DNA of 30,866 nucleotides, from positions 1 to 30,866 of the forward strand of contig CAZADH010000032.1 of assembly GCA_964483805.1 (NCBI GenBank). Direction: 5' to 3'. Shown here one piece after another: positions 1 to 7,076 of this stretch (positions are counted from its first letter, which is position 1; each line of letters starts with the position of its first letter). The translations under genes and the position numbers were made by a program. This DNA is from CAZADH01 sp964483805. GTDB taxonomy: Bacteria > Muiribacteriota > Ozemobacteria > Ozemobacterales > Ozemobacteraceae. The notes under the pieces were generated by a model that was not told the DNA's origin, searched no databases, and was given only the letters and a program-made list of their open reading frames with translations.

Positions 1-629
1 TCGATCAGGTTGCGGTCGAAGATCGCCAGCACCTGCACCCGCTGTTGCCGGCCCAGGTGCGCCGAGAACACCCCGGCCAGCAGCTTCCGACCAGTTACCG
101 CCGCCAGATCGACGAGCCGATCGGGGGCCTGGGCCAGAACATCGACCGCCGCCGCCCCACCGACCAGGCCTTGAATCATGCGCTCGTCGCGAACCGACAC
201 CGGTTGACCGGTGGCGCGGCGCGCAAGAATCAGCCGCAACGCCAGCTCCGACGCCCGATTGAGGCCGCTCGTCGTGCCGGGCAACTCGATGCGTTTGCCC
301 GTCGCATCGAAGACGAACAACTGGCCGAAAGCCAGGCTCGCCGAGCCGATGCTCGCTGCTGTCTGGCGACCCCAGCGCAGCGCGCGACAGTAGCGCTCGA
401 CCTGCTCGGCGACGAACTGCTCGGGCCGCGAGAGGCGTTCGAGGTGACCGATCACCTGGCGCAGGTCGTCGCGCGTGTGGGCCCGCTCGCTCTCACGAGC
501 CTGCCGTCCCTGCCAGTCGATGGTCCACAGGCCGACGACAACGGCCAACGTGTAGAGAATGCCGACGATCAACCCGTGGCGCCACCGGGATCCCGTGTCG
601 GTGGACCTCAACACGGGGCGCAACACCAT
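1..629 (-). CDS. Membrane-anchored protein of unknown function, C-terminus cut by window edge
   Basis: An open frame runs from ATG at 629 to the window edge with no stop, giving about 209 residues. The N-terminus has a basic stretch and then one hydrophobic segment at roughly residues 18-33 (GLIVGILYTLAVVVGLW). After it comes an Arg/Glu-rich helical stretch that looks like the start of a periplasmic or cytoplasmic helical domain. The visible part then continues as a soluble alpha/beta-like region (for example SASLAFGQLFVFDATGKR). The layout resembles a sensor or signalling protein with an N-terminal anchor, but no catalytic motif is visible and I do not recognise the family. It lies 23 bases after the stop of the transglutaminase-like gene on the same strand, so the two are probably co-transcribed. 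The frame stays open upstream of 629, so the exact start is uncertain. Confidence 0.7.
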   Translation of the reverse strand, partial: MVLRPVLRSTDTGSRWRHGLIVGILYTLAVVVGLWTIDWQGRQARESERAHTRDDLRQVIGHLERLSRPEQFVAEQVERYCRALRWGRQTAASIGSASLAFGQLFVFDATGKRIELPGTTSGLNRASELALRLILARRATGQPVSVRDERMIQGLVGGAAAVDVLAQAPDRLVDLAAVTGRKLLAGVFSAHLGRQQRVQVLAIFDRNLI

Positions 630-643
630 CGGGCAAATATCAA

Positions 644-660
644 CACAATGTATTACATTG
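644..660. repeat. Dispersed palindrome, variant copy (ACAC-AAT-GTATTAC)
   Basis: The sequence ACACAATGTATTAC fits the window-wide ATAC-N3-GTATT motif with one change. It is embedded in a perfect 15-base palindrome, CAATGTATTACATTG (646-660). The TAA stop of the transglutaminase-like gene (655-653) lies in the palindrome centre. Confidence 0.55.
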
Positions 661-2207
661 CCCGGGCGGCAATCGGCAGAATCCCAGCCTTGCGGGCGTC
701 GGCAATGTCGATCAACTGGTGATCGGCCTCGTCTTCCTTCTCCAGCTTGGGTTTGATCTTCGCGAACTCGGCTGTCGTTTCGGTCATGACCGCGTCGAAG
801 TGTTCCCGGCCCTTGGAACCACCCAGCTCCGTGGTCTCCAGACAGCGATACTCCTTGCCCTCGTCGTCGAGATAGAACCCGACGTACATGTGGTCCGGCA
901 GCGAGACCAGGAACGGCCGGATGCCGATTTTGTACAACGCCGAGGCGAGCAAGACGCTGCCGTCGACGCAGTTGGCCTGCGAGTTCTCCATGGTCTCGTC
1001 GATGAACCGCACCGACTGTGAGTGCATGACCTCCGAATGGCCGGACGGGGTCGTTACCGAACTGTAGCGGATGCCCTGCTTTTGCAGGCCGCTCCAGATG
1101 GCGAAGACCTGGTCGATGACCGCTTCACCTTCGCCCAGTTGGTAACCGTAGAAACCCTCGACGATGCGTTGTTGCTGGCCGTCGACCAGTTCGGTGGCTC
1201 GCAGGCCGAGCTTGAGAATCTTGTCGATCGCCGGGTGGTTCTCGTTGACGTAGGCCGCAAACATGTAGCTGGTGTCGTGAAACTGGTTGTTCTCGAGATC
1301 GCCGTAACCGATGACGCAATCGTTGAGCGACCGCATCATCACGGTCTTGGTCTGTTGGCCCGCGTCTTTGCCGGCCAGCGTGACGGTGAACACCAGGTTC
1401 AACGGCATGACCTGACGCTGTTCCAGCATGCGCTCGAACTTCCAGTTGATCGTGGGGAATACGTAATACTCGGTATTGCTCTTTGGTAAGACTCCATCGA
1501 AGCGGCTGGCCTCGAGAATCGCGTTGTCGCGCAGTTCAATACGAATCGCGGCACCGTCGGCAGGACTCAGCACCCGGATGCCGACCACGCCCGCGCGGTT
1601 GCCGAGGATGTTCGGACTCGGCGGCAGATTGCGCAAATGCGGGGCCTCGATCAGCGCCGTGGCAAAAAGAAACGACGGGAACAACTGGCTGTCCATGTCG
1701 ACCACGGGAACCCACTCGCCCGGGGCCAGCACCGGGTGGCTGGCCGGCGCGGTGGCAGGAGGCGGCAGCGGTGAACGGCGGGAAACCGGCCCGGGTCNNN
1801 NNNNNNNNNNNNNNNNNNNNNNNNNNNNNNNNNNNNNNNNNNNNNNNNNNNNNNNNNNNNNNNNNNNNNNNNNNNNNNNNNNNNNNNNNNNNNNNNNCCG
1901 GGTCGGCCTTGGGTTCGCTGGCGTCCTCGTCGCTGCGGTGGCGCCCCGGGGTCTTCGTGCTGGTGGTGATGGCGGGAATCACCCGGCGCCCCGTCACCTT
2001 GCGATCGGCGGCGATGTCTTCGGTGTCGTCACCGTCGGCGGCCGCGCCATCGGTGCCCCGCGCTGTCTTGGCACCGGTCTGCCCCGTGCGGCCGTCGGCA
2101 CTCTCGGCCACCAGTTCGACGGCCGCCGCCAGGGAAGGGGGAGCCGCGAGAGTGATGAGCGAGAAGAGTGAGACGACGAGTAGCATCGAGACGAGAAGAC
2201 CGCGCAT
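653..2207 (-). CDS. Exported transglutaminase-like protein, interrupted by scaffold gap
   Basis: The N-terminal part reads from ATG at 2207. An in-frame ATG at 2213 is too close to the GGAGG ribosome site, whereas 2207 has about 6 bases of spacing. It begins with a clear signal peptide (MRGLLVSMLLVVSLFSLITL, then AAPPSLAAA). An acidic, charged region follows and ends at the 100-N gap (1798-1897). Beyond the gap a Pro/Ala-rich linker leads into a folded domain ending at 653. That domain holds the stretch NCVDGSVLLASALYKIG, with a Cys and a downstream His in LPDHMYVGFY. This arrangement fits the Cys-His part of the transglutaminase-like superfamily (inference). The two halves are in different frames only because the N-run is a placeholder: a true gap length divisible by three restores one frame. 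The family includes proteases and cross-linking enzymes, so the substrate is unknown. Confidence 0.75.
1466..1479 (+). repeat. Dispersed palindrome, exact copy inside a gene
   Basis: ATAC-TCG-GTATTGC matches the motif exactly, and the base before it makes the left arm AATAC. It lies within the transglutaminase-like coding region, where the opposite strand encodes Asn-Thr-Glu-Tyr-Tyr. Confidence 0.6.
1798..1897. other. Scaffold gap of exactly 100 N
   Basis: A run of 100 N is the usual placeholder for a gap of unknown size. Both edges carry the same 7 bases (ccgggtc). Collapsing that overlap would not restore the reading frame of the gene across the gap, so real sequence is missing, probably more of the Pro/Ala-rich linker. 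Confidence 0.95.
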
Positions 2208-2242
2208 GGGCATCCTCCAACGGTTGTCCGTGAATACAGTTG

Positions 2243-2271
2243 AGACTACACGACACCGGGGTCACCTTCAA
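2243..2271 (-). promoter_or_regulatory. Possible sigma70 promoter for the transglutaminase-like gene
   Basis: On the minus strand TTGAAG (2271-2266), a 17-base spacer and TAGTCT (2248-2243) lie about 36 bases upstream of the start at 2207. Spacing is ideal and the hexamers are moderate matches. Confidence 0.4.
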
Positions 2272-2429
2272 GACGAATGCCGCCTCGGTCCGTCTTGTGA
2301 CACTGCGCCAGGCCGGCGACCGGTTGCCTCGCGACCCCGTTTGATGGTACACCCATGGCCGGCAACATCAACAGGCAAAAACATCCCGAGGGGCTGTGTC
2401 GGGCCTCAGAAATACGGAGTAAATACATC

Positions 2430-3839
2430 ATGACCCATGAAGCCAATATCGGCGCGGGGCAACGCATCTTCGTCAACCGCACCCTCAACATGAACCAGAT
2501 CAAGCTCGTCGGCTTCGACATGGATTACACCCTGGCGACCTACGATGTGCCGGTGTTCGAGGCGATGGCGTATCAGCTCATGGTCGACAAACTGGTCGAC
2601 GTGCATGGATATCCGGCCGAGATCCGCAAGCTCGCCTGGGACCCCGACTTCATCATCCGCGGTCTGGTGCTCGACACCGAACTGGGCAACGTGCTCAAGG
2701 TCAACCGTTACGGCTATGTCAAAAAGGCCGCCCACGGCACGCGGTTTCTGTCGCTCGACGAGCAGAAGAAGATCTACAATACCCCCGGCATCGATGTGGG
2801 TGATTCCCGGTTCTACACGGTACACACGTTGTTCTCGCTGGCCGAGAGCTGTCTGTTTGCCCAATTGGTCGATTTCATCGATGCCAACGGCAAACCCGCG
2901 CTCTATCGTCGGGCTTTCAACGACATCCGCCGTTGCCTCGATGAGGTACACCAGGAGAATGAGTTGAAGGGCGCCATCGCCCGCAACCCCGAGAAGTTCC
3001 TGATCCGCGACGAACGCATCGTCACCGCACTGCAGACGTTGCGCAAGTTCGGTAAGAAGCTGGCCATGATCACCAACTCCGATTACGAGTACAGCGTCAC
3101 GGTCATGAACCATTGCTTCGGGCCGTTCCTCGACATGCCCTGGCAAGACCTCTTCGACATCATCGTCGTCGCCGCCAACAAACCGATCTTCTTCCAGCAA
3201 CAACCGCGCTTCCTGCGCGTCGACCGCGGCAGTGGGCTGCTCTCGAATCTCAAAGAGCCGATCCGCTGGGGCCAGATCTACCAGGGCGGCAATGCCACGA
3301 CCTTCGAGCGCGACCTGGGGTTGTTGCCGTCGCAGATCCTCTATCTGGGCGATCACATCCACGGCGACGTCGTCACCCTCAAACAGGCGATCGGTTGGCG
3401 CACCGGGTTGGTCGTGCAAGAACTCAAGCATGAGATTCCGATGCTCGTGAAACATCTCGACACCCATCAACAGGTGGTGGCGAAGATGCGCGAAAAAGAG
3501 GAACTCGAAGACCAGAACTACGAGTTGAAAGAGAAATACTGGAACACCCCGCGCGAGCGCCGGCCGCCCGAGTTCGACCGCACCCGCGACGATTTGAAGG
3601 CCCGCATCGAGAAACTCGATGAGTCCATCTCGGCCCTCATCGACAGCGAGCAGAAAGACCACAACCGCTACTGGTCCGAAGTCATGCGGGCCGGCAACGA
3701 AGAGTCCCGTTTCGCCACGCTCGTCGAACGTTACGCTTGTATTTACATGGCGTGCGTCGGTGACCTGGCCAACTACTCTCCCTTTAAGTACTTCCGCCCG
3801 CGGCGCCGCTTTCTTGCCCACGATCCCGACCAGGAGTGA
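2430..3839 (+). CDS. HAD-IG family 5'-nucleotidase
   Basis: Predicted cytosolic nucleotidase of the HAD superfamily (5_nucleotid / cN-II-like), which dephosphorylates nucleoside 5'-monophosphates using an aspartyl nucleophile and Mg2+. Counting from ATG 2430 it has 469 residues. Motif I is GFDMDYTLATYD, with nucleophile Asp30 and acid/base Asp32. Motif II is ITNSD near 214-218, a Lys follows in NKPIFF, and the metal-binding GDHIHGD is at about 307-313. A charged helical region rich in Glu, Lys and Arg follows motif IV, as is common in this family. The frame is open back to 2355, but 2430 has a GGAG about 10 bases upstream and starts just before the conserved region, so I prefer it. A degenerate AATACGGAGTAAATAC stretch overlaps the ribosome-binding region. 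The comF-like gene starts 32 bases downstream on the same strand. Confidence 0.9.
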   Translation: MTHEANIGAGQRIFVNRTLNMNQIKLVGFDMDYTLATYDVPVFEAMAYQLMVDKLVDVHGYPAEIRKLAWDPDFIIRGLVLDTELGNVLKVNRYGYVKKAAHGTRFLSLDEQKKIYNTPGIDVGDSRFYTVHTLFSLAESCLFAQLVDFIDANGKPALYRRAFNDIRRCLDEVHQENELKGAIARNPEKFLIRDERIVTALQTLRKFGKKLAMITNSDYEYSVTVMNHCFGPFLDMPWQDLFDIIVVAANKPIFFQQQPRFLRVDRGSGLLSNLKEPIRWGQIYQGGNATTFERDLGLLPSQILYLGDHIHGDVVTLKQAIGWRTGLVVQELKHEIPMLVKHLDTHQQVVAKMREKEELEDQNYELKEKYWNTPRERRPPEFDRTRDDLKARIEKLDESISALIDSEQKDHNRYWSEVMRAGNEESRFATLVERYACIYMACVGDLANYSPFKYFRPRRRFLAHDPDQE

Positions 3840-3871
3840 CCGGGGCCGGTCGGCCGCGGCGCTGATCCCGC

Positions 3872-4567
3872 GTGTTTCGCCGCCTCTACGATCTGCTCGT
3901 CGGGCTGGTCCTGCCCTGCCGGTGTCACCTGTGCGCCCGTGAGACCGGCTCGGCGGCGATCGTCTGCGCCGAGTGCGACCTGCAACTGGCCGGACTCATC
4001 GGTGCACCCCAGCCGGTCCCCGACGTGTCGGTGCCGTCGTGGAGCCTGGGCATCTACGACACGCTGCTGGGCGATGCGATCAAGATCGTGAAATACCGCC
4101 CGTCGCTGCGGCTGTTGACGTCGCTTGGCGAGCACGTCAAAACCCGACTGACGGCGACGTCCGGGACGCGCCCCTGGCTCGGTGATGTGCTGGTGCCGGC
4201 GCCCATGCACGCCACGCGTGAACGCGACCGGGGTTTCAACCAGGCCGAGCGTCTGGCCGGGGTGATGGGATCGGCGGTTCGCCGCCCGGTCGTCGCCGCT
4301 CTCTGCCGTGTGCGCGTGGCCCGCCCGCAGGCCGAATGCGACGAGACCGAGCGGACCCGCAACCTCGAGGGCGTGATCGCCGCGCGGCCATCCGTGCTCG
4401 ATACCAGGCAGTTGCAGGGCAAGCACCTCGTTCTCGTCGACGACGTCACCACCACCGGTGCGACCCTCGCCGTCTGTGCTGCCGCCTTGCAGGCCTTTCG
4501 CCCGGCGTCGGTCACCGCCCTGGTCCTGGCCCACCAGCCCCGCAAGTTTCGGGGACGTGTGACTTAA
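3872..4567 (+). CDS. ComF-family phosphoribosyltransferase-like protein
   Basis: The 231-residue product has the ComF layout. An N-terminal zinc-ribbon-like cluster has Cys18-x2-Cys21 and Cys32-x2-Cys35 (plus Cys16). A middle region contains VKYRP and RDRGFNQAERLA, and a type I phosphoribosyltransferase PRPP loop (LVLVDDVTTTGAT) lies at about 187-199. ComF proteins are associated with DNA uptake and processing in competent bacteria, but homologues are widespread and the precise reaction is not established. The start is GTG at 3872, a position that gives the full Cys cluster. The last seven codons (KFRGRVT) and the stop lie inside a repeat copy (4547-4570), so the native C-terminus seems to have been replaced by repeat sequence. 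The PRTase core is intact, so the protein is likely functional. Confidence 0.85.
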   Translation: MFRRLYDLLVGLVLPCRCHLCARETGSAAIVCAECDLQLAGLIGAPQPVPDVSVPSWSLGIYDTLLGDAIKIVKYRPSLRLLTSLGEHVKTRLTATSGTRPWLGDVLVPAPMHATRERDRGFNQAERLAGVMGSAVRRPVVAALCRVRVARPQAECDETERTRNLEGVIAARPSVLDTRQLQGKHLVLVDDVTTTGATLAVCAAALQAFRPASVTALVLAHQPRKFRGRVT

Positions 4568-4596
4568 CTCGATTTCGGGGACGTATGACTTAACTC
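4547..4596 (+). repeat. Tandem direct repeat (two 24-base units, 26-base period)
   Basis: Two units starting TTTCGGGGACGT and ending TGACTTAACTC occupy 4547-4570 and 4573-4596 and differ at one base (GTGT versus GTAT). The first unit supplies the stop codon of the comF-like gene. It resembles REP-type repeats mobilised by RAYT/IS200-like transposases, although no transposase gene is present here. Confidence 0.75.
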
Positions 4597-4832
4597 CAGA
4601 CGGCCGAGGCAGAGTTTGCCAGAGCGGGCGCGAAGAGTCATGCGGGTCGTTTGCACCGCCCGAAACTGCGTTTCGGGCCGCCTCCCGCTCGGTTCGTTGT
4701 GCGCCCTTCTCGGCAAAGGGCCGATGCGGCGCGGTGTCTCACGGTCGTGGGCCAAGCGGAAACAGTGCGCCGGGTTCTCGGACGGCCGCGTGCGCATCAG
4801 TTCATCGGCCGGCGAAATCGCCCGAGCCTGTA

Positions 4833-4861
4833 TTGACATGCCGCGTCGCGCAGCATAGAAT
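4833..4861 (+). promoter_or_regulatory. Strong sigma70-type promoter upstream of flgMN
   Basis: TTGACA (4833-4838), a 17-base spacer and TAGAAT (4856-4861). The -35 box is perfect and the -10 box has five of six consensus bases. It would give a leader of about 145 bases before flgM. Confidence 0.75.
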
Positions 4862-4901
4862 GGCGTGTAATCGGGTTTTTGCCGCAATTGCAGATTGACG
4901 C

Positions 4902-4929
4902 TAAATTTTTCGACTCCCGAGGACGATAA
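4902..4929 (+). promoter_or_regulatory. Candidate FliA (sigma28) promoter of flgMN
   Basis: TAAATTTT (4902-4909) and GACGATAA (4922-4929) resemble the sigma28 consensus TAAAGTTT-N11-GCCGATAA. The spacer is 12 rather than 11 bases. flgM is FliA-controlled in many flagellates, which supports the call. Confidence 0.55.
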
Positions 4930-5012
4930 CCGGAGTGGAGGCATCCCCCAAGTGCCAAAAAAAAAGAGCAGTATCCGGGGGGCAGCCCAAGGGAGTAGGA
5001 GGAACCTTCTCA

Positions 5013-5405
5013 ATGAAGATTTCCCGTGGAAATGTTCAGGATGTCCAGCGCCTGTACCGTGAGCAGATCGCCAAGACCCGCGAGGGTGGCGACGATTTCA
5101 AAAAGGTACTCGACGGTTCGACCGCCAAGCCGGGCGCGACGCCCGCGGCGACGTTCCATCCACCGAGCGGCATCAATCCGCTGAATCCGGTCTTCACCGG
5201 CAAACCCGTCGAAGCAGCGCAGGTCGATCCTGCGGCGGTGACGCGCTTTGCTGCCGAAGTCGTGGCCGCCTCGCCCGACGTCCGCGCTGAGCGGGTCGAC
5301 GCGATCAAAGCGCTCATCGACCAGGGCAAATACAACATCTCGGCCTCGGTCGTGGCCGAGCGCATGTTGGCCAGTGGCGTGCTGACGCAGTCATGGGAGG
5401 CTTGA
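5013..5405 (+). CDS. flgM: FlgM, anti-sigma28 factor
   Basis: FlgM binds and inhibits the flagellar sigma factor FliA until the hook-basal body is complete, and is then exported. The 130-residue product starts at ATG 5013, 10 bases after a perfect AGGAGG, although the frame is open further upstream. The first half is disordered, rich in Pro, Ala and Lys. The C-terminal part carries the family pattern: Val-Arg-x-Glu-Arg-Val-Asp-x-Ile, then IDQGKYNISASVVAERML. This is the FliA-binding region. flgN starts 8 bases after its stop, forming the usual flgMN pair. No flagellar structural genes are in the window, so this is the chaperone/regulator end of a flagellar locus that meets the chemotaxis operon head-on. 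Confidence 0.88.
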   Translation: MKISRGNVQDVQRLYREQIAKTREGGDDFKKVLDGSTAKPGATPAATFHPPSGINPLNPVFTGKPVEAAQVDPAAVTRFAAEVVAASPDVRAERVDAIKALIDQGKYNISASVVAERMLASGVLTQSWEA

Positions 5406-5412
5406 ACCCACC

Positions 5413-5907
5413 GTGACCGCGGTGGTTGACGAGCTGCAGCAGTTGATTCGTGAGGAGCTTGCGGTTTACCGCAGGCTCCTCATTCTTGCGGAAGACAAAC
5501 GCAAGTTGCTGCTCGAGCGGTTCTCGACCGATCTGCTCGCCATCGTTGCCGACGAAGAGAAGCAGGTCGAGCGATTGAGCCAACTGGCCGATCGGCGGCG
5601 CGAGCTGACCGAGCGCATCTGCCCGAAGGAACCCGACATCACGCTCGAGCAACTGGTCGAGCGCATGCCCGATGTCGAAAGCCGTTCGGGGCTCTGGATG
5701 CTCGTCACCGAGCGCAACGACGTGGTCGACAAGATTCGTGAACTGAACGAGCGCAACCAGAAGCTGCTCGAACAGGCGCTCGAATTGACGCGGTACTCGA
5801 TCCAGTTGTTGACCAAGCCGCAGCAGGCCGCCACCTACGCGCGACCGGGCCAGACGAAGGCCACGCCGGGCGCCACCACGCCCACATTGCTCGACCGCAA
5901 ACTCTGA
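5413..5907 (+). CDS. flgN: FlgN-like flagellar export chaperone
   Basis: FlgN is the cytoplasmic chaperone for the hook-filament junction proteins FlgK and FlgL. The 164-residue product is almost wholly helical with long heptad-like stretches (VDELQQLIREELAVYRRLL, EEKQVERLSQLADRRREL, DKIRELNERNQKLLEQALEL). It has the usual FlgN length and a C-terminal disordered tail. It starts with GTG at 5413, 8 bases after the flgM stop, which supports co-translation. Coiled-coil proteins can be misassigned on composition alone, but the position directly after flgM makes FlgN by far the likeliest identity. Confidence 0.82.
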   Translation: MTAVVDELQQLIREELAVYRRLLILAEDKRKLLLERFSTDLLAIVADEEKQVERLSQLADRRRELTERICPKEPDITLEQLVERMPDVESRSGLWMLVTERNDVVDKIRELNERNQKLLEQALELTRYSIQLLTKPQQAATYARPGQTKATPGATTPTLLDRKL

Positions 5908-5954
5908 CGGCTGGCACGGCGTTGCCGTCGCAGTGACCGCCGCCGTCGTTTGGC

Positions 5955-5968
5955 ATACATTGTATTGC
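5955..5968 (+). repeat. Dispersed palindrome, exact copy between flgN and cheR
   Basis: ATAC-ATT-GTATTGC lies in the 165-base gap between the convergent flgN and cheR genes. No T-rich terminator hairpin is seen in the same gap. Confidence 0.65.
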
Positions 5969-6072
5969 TTGTCGTTGCCGGGCCATGTGGACCGAAACGC
6001 CGCAACCGCCGGGGGCATTCCTGCCGGCCGGGGGCGTCTGTCGCTGGGTTTTCGGCTTTCGGGCCGACTCGC

Positions 6073-6924
6073 TCAGCCGGGCTTGACGTAGGTCGACGGC
6101 TGCACCGGCTTGAGATTGATCAGCATGCCGGTCAGGCTCTCGGAGTGACCGACCATCAGGTAACCGCCCGGCCGCAACAGGCGCACCACCTCGTTGAGCA
6201 GGCCCGACCGGATCGCATTGTCGAAGTAGATCATGACATTGCGGCAGAACACGAAATCGAGCGGCCCGTGCATGGGGAAGGGCGGTTCGGCCAGGTTGAG
6301 CCGCTTGAAGACGATGCGATCTTTCAGTTCCTGGGCGACCCGGAAGGTGGGCGGCGCGTCTTTGCTGGCGCGGGGCATCGCCTCGAGAAAGCGGTGCTTG
6401 AGCGTGGGTGGTACCGTGCCGACCGAGGCCTGCTTGTAGACGCCTTCCTGAGCTGCTTTGAGCACCCGGGTCGAGATGTCGGTGGCGAGGATCTTCCAGT
6501 CGACGCTGAAACCCAGCACATCGGCCATGGTCATGGCGATGGTGTACGGTTCTTCGCCGGTCGAGGACGCGGCACACCATACGCGGTATTTACGTTGGCC
6601 GGCGTTCTTGCACTCCTCGAGGGCCCGGCGCATGAACTCGAAATGCTGCGGTTCGCGAAAGAACGAGGTCACGTTGGTCGAGATCACGTCGAGCATCTGC
6701 ACGATCTCTTCGCCGGTCTCGTCGTTGCGCACAAACTCGAGATACGCCCGGTAATCGGGCAGCTTGAGGGCGCGCAGCCGCTTGGCCAGGCGGGAAGCCA
6801 CCAGCGCTTCCTTGCCGTCGCCCAGCCGGATGCCCGACAGTTGATAGATCAGCTCGCAGAACTCGCGAAAAATGCGCGGGTCGAGCTTCGGGCCGCTCAT
6901 CGGATCGGGATTGCCAATCACCAT
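6073..6924 (-). CDS. cheR: CheR, chemotaxis receptor methyltransferase
   Basis: CheR transfers methyl groups from S-adenosylmethionine to glutamates on chemoreceptors and so resets receptor sensitivity against CheB. The 283-residue product has the all-helical N-terminal domain (FREFCELIYQLSGIRL) and the conserved TNVTSFFREPQHFEF. The SAM-binding motif is VWCAASSTGEEPYTIAM, and the later LDFVFCRNVMIYFD and LRPGGYLMVGHSESL complete the fold. Length and motif order are standard. It is the last gene of the minus-strand chemotaxis cluster, separated from the MCP by two repeat palindromes, so it may be expressed at a different level. An ATG at 6900 (Met9) is an alternative start. An exact copy of the dispersed palindrome lies inside the gene at 6579. 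Confidence 0.97.
   Translation of the reverse strand: MVIGNPDPMSGPKLDPRIFREFCELIYQLSGIRLGDGKEALVASRLAKRLRALKLPDYRAYLEFVRNDETGEEIVQMLDVISTNVTSFFREPQHFEFMRRALEECKNAGQRKYRVWCAASSTGEEPYTIAMTMADVLGFSVDWKILATDISTRVLKAAQEGVYKQASVGTVPPTLKHRFLEAMPRASKDAPPTFRVAQELKDRIVFKRLNLAEPPFPMHGPLDFVFCRNVMIYFDNAIRSGLLNEVVRLLRPGGYLMVGHSESLTGMLINLKPVQPSTYVKPG
6579..6593 (+). repeat. Dispersed palindrome, exact copy inside cheR
   Basis: ATAC-GCG-GTATTTAC in cheR. On the coding strand it spells Lys-Tyr-Arg-Val just before the SAM-binding motif. Confidence 0.5.
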
Positions 6925-6949
6925 GGTGTCCTGCTTCGTCCTTCTGTTT

Positions 6950-6973
6950 GGGACAGACCCTAGGGTCTGGCCC
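6950..6973. repeat. REP-like palindrome, copy 1 (imperfect)
   Basis: GGGACAGACCC is followed directly by TAGGGTCTGGCCCC, centred on CCCTAGGG (6958-6965), with one mismatched pair in the arms. It is partner to the perfect copy at 7039-7064. Confidence 0.8.
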
Positions 6974-7038
6974 CAAAAACTCGCTTTTGTCCTTGATGAT
7001 TACCCGGAATCGCTGAAGAAATCAAGCTTTCCCGATGC

Positions 7039-7064
7039 GGGGACAGACCCTAGGGTCTGTCCCC
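7039..7064. repeat. REP-like palindrome, copy 2 (perfect, 26 bases)
   Basis: A perfect inverted repeat with 13-base arms, starting GGGGACAGACCC and centred on CCCTAGGG (7047-7054). It sits 13 bases after the MCP stop, where it could act as a transcript stabiliser or terminator between the MCP and cheR. Similar GGGACAGACC repeats are typical of REP elements mobilised by RAYT transposases. Confidence 0.85.
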
Positions 7065-7076
7065 AAAGGTCAAATG

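Larger units (their letters stand above)
4568..5012. other. 445-base non-coding stretch upstream of flgM
   Basis: No convincing gene is present; the short frames here have no family resemblance and no ribosome site. It holds the second direct-repeat unit, an inverted repeat GCCCGAAA-CTGCG-TTTCGGGC (4658-4678) without a T tract, a strong sigma70-type promoter (4833-4861), a sigma28-type promoter (4902-4929) and the flgM ribosome site AGGAGG (4997-5002). Confidence 0.7.

Noticed and set aside
2406..3821. A 471-codon minus-strand open frame opposite the 5'-nucleotidase
   Set aside because: The plus strand has all HAD motifs in order; the antisense frame has none.
4658..4678. Inverted repeat GCCCGAAA-N5-TTTCGGGC as a terminator for the comF-like gene
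   Set aside because: There is no T tract and it lies about 90 bases after the stop; kept only as a note in the non-coding stretch.
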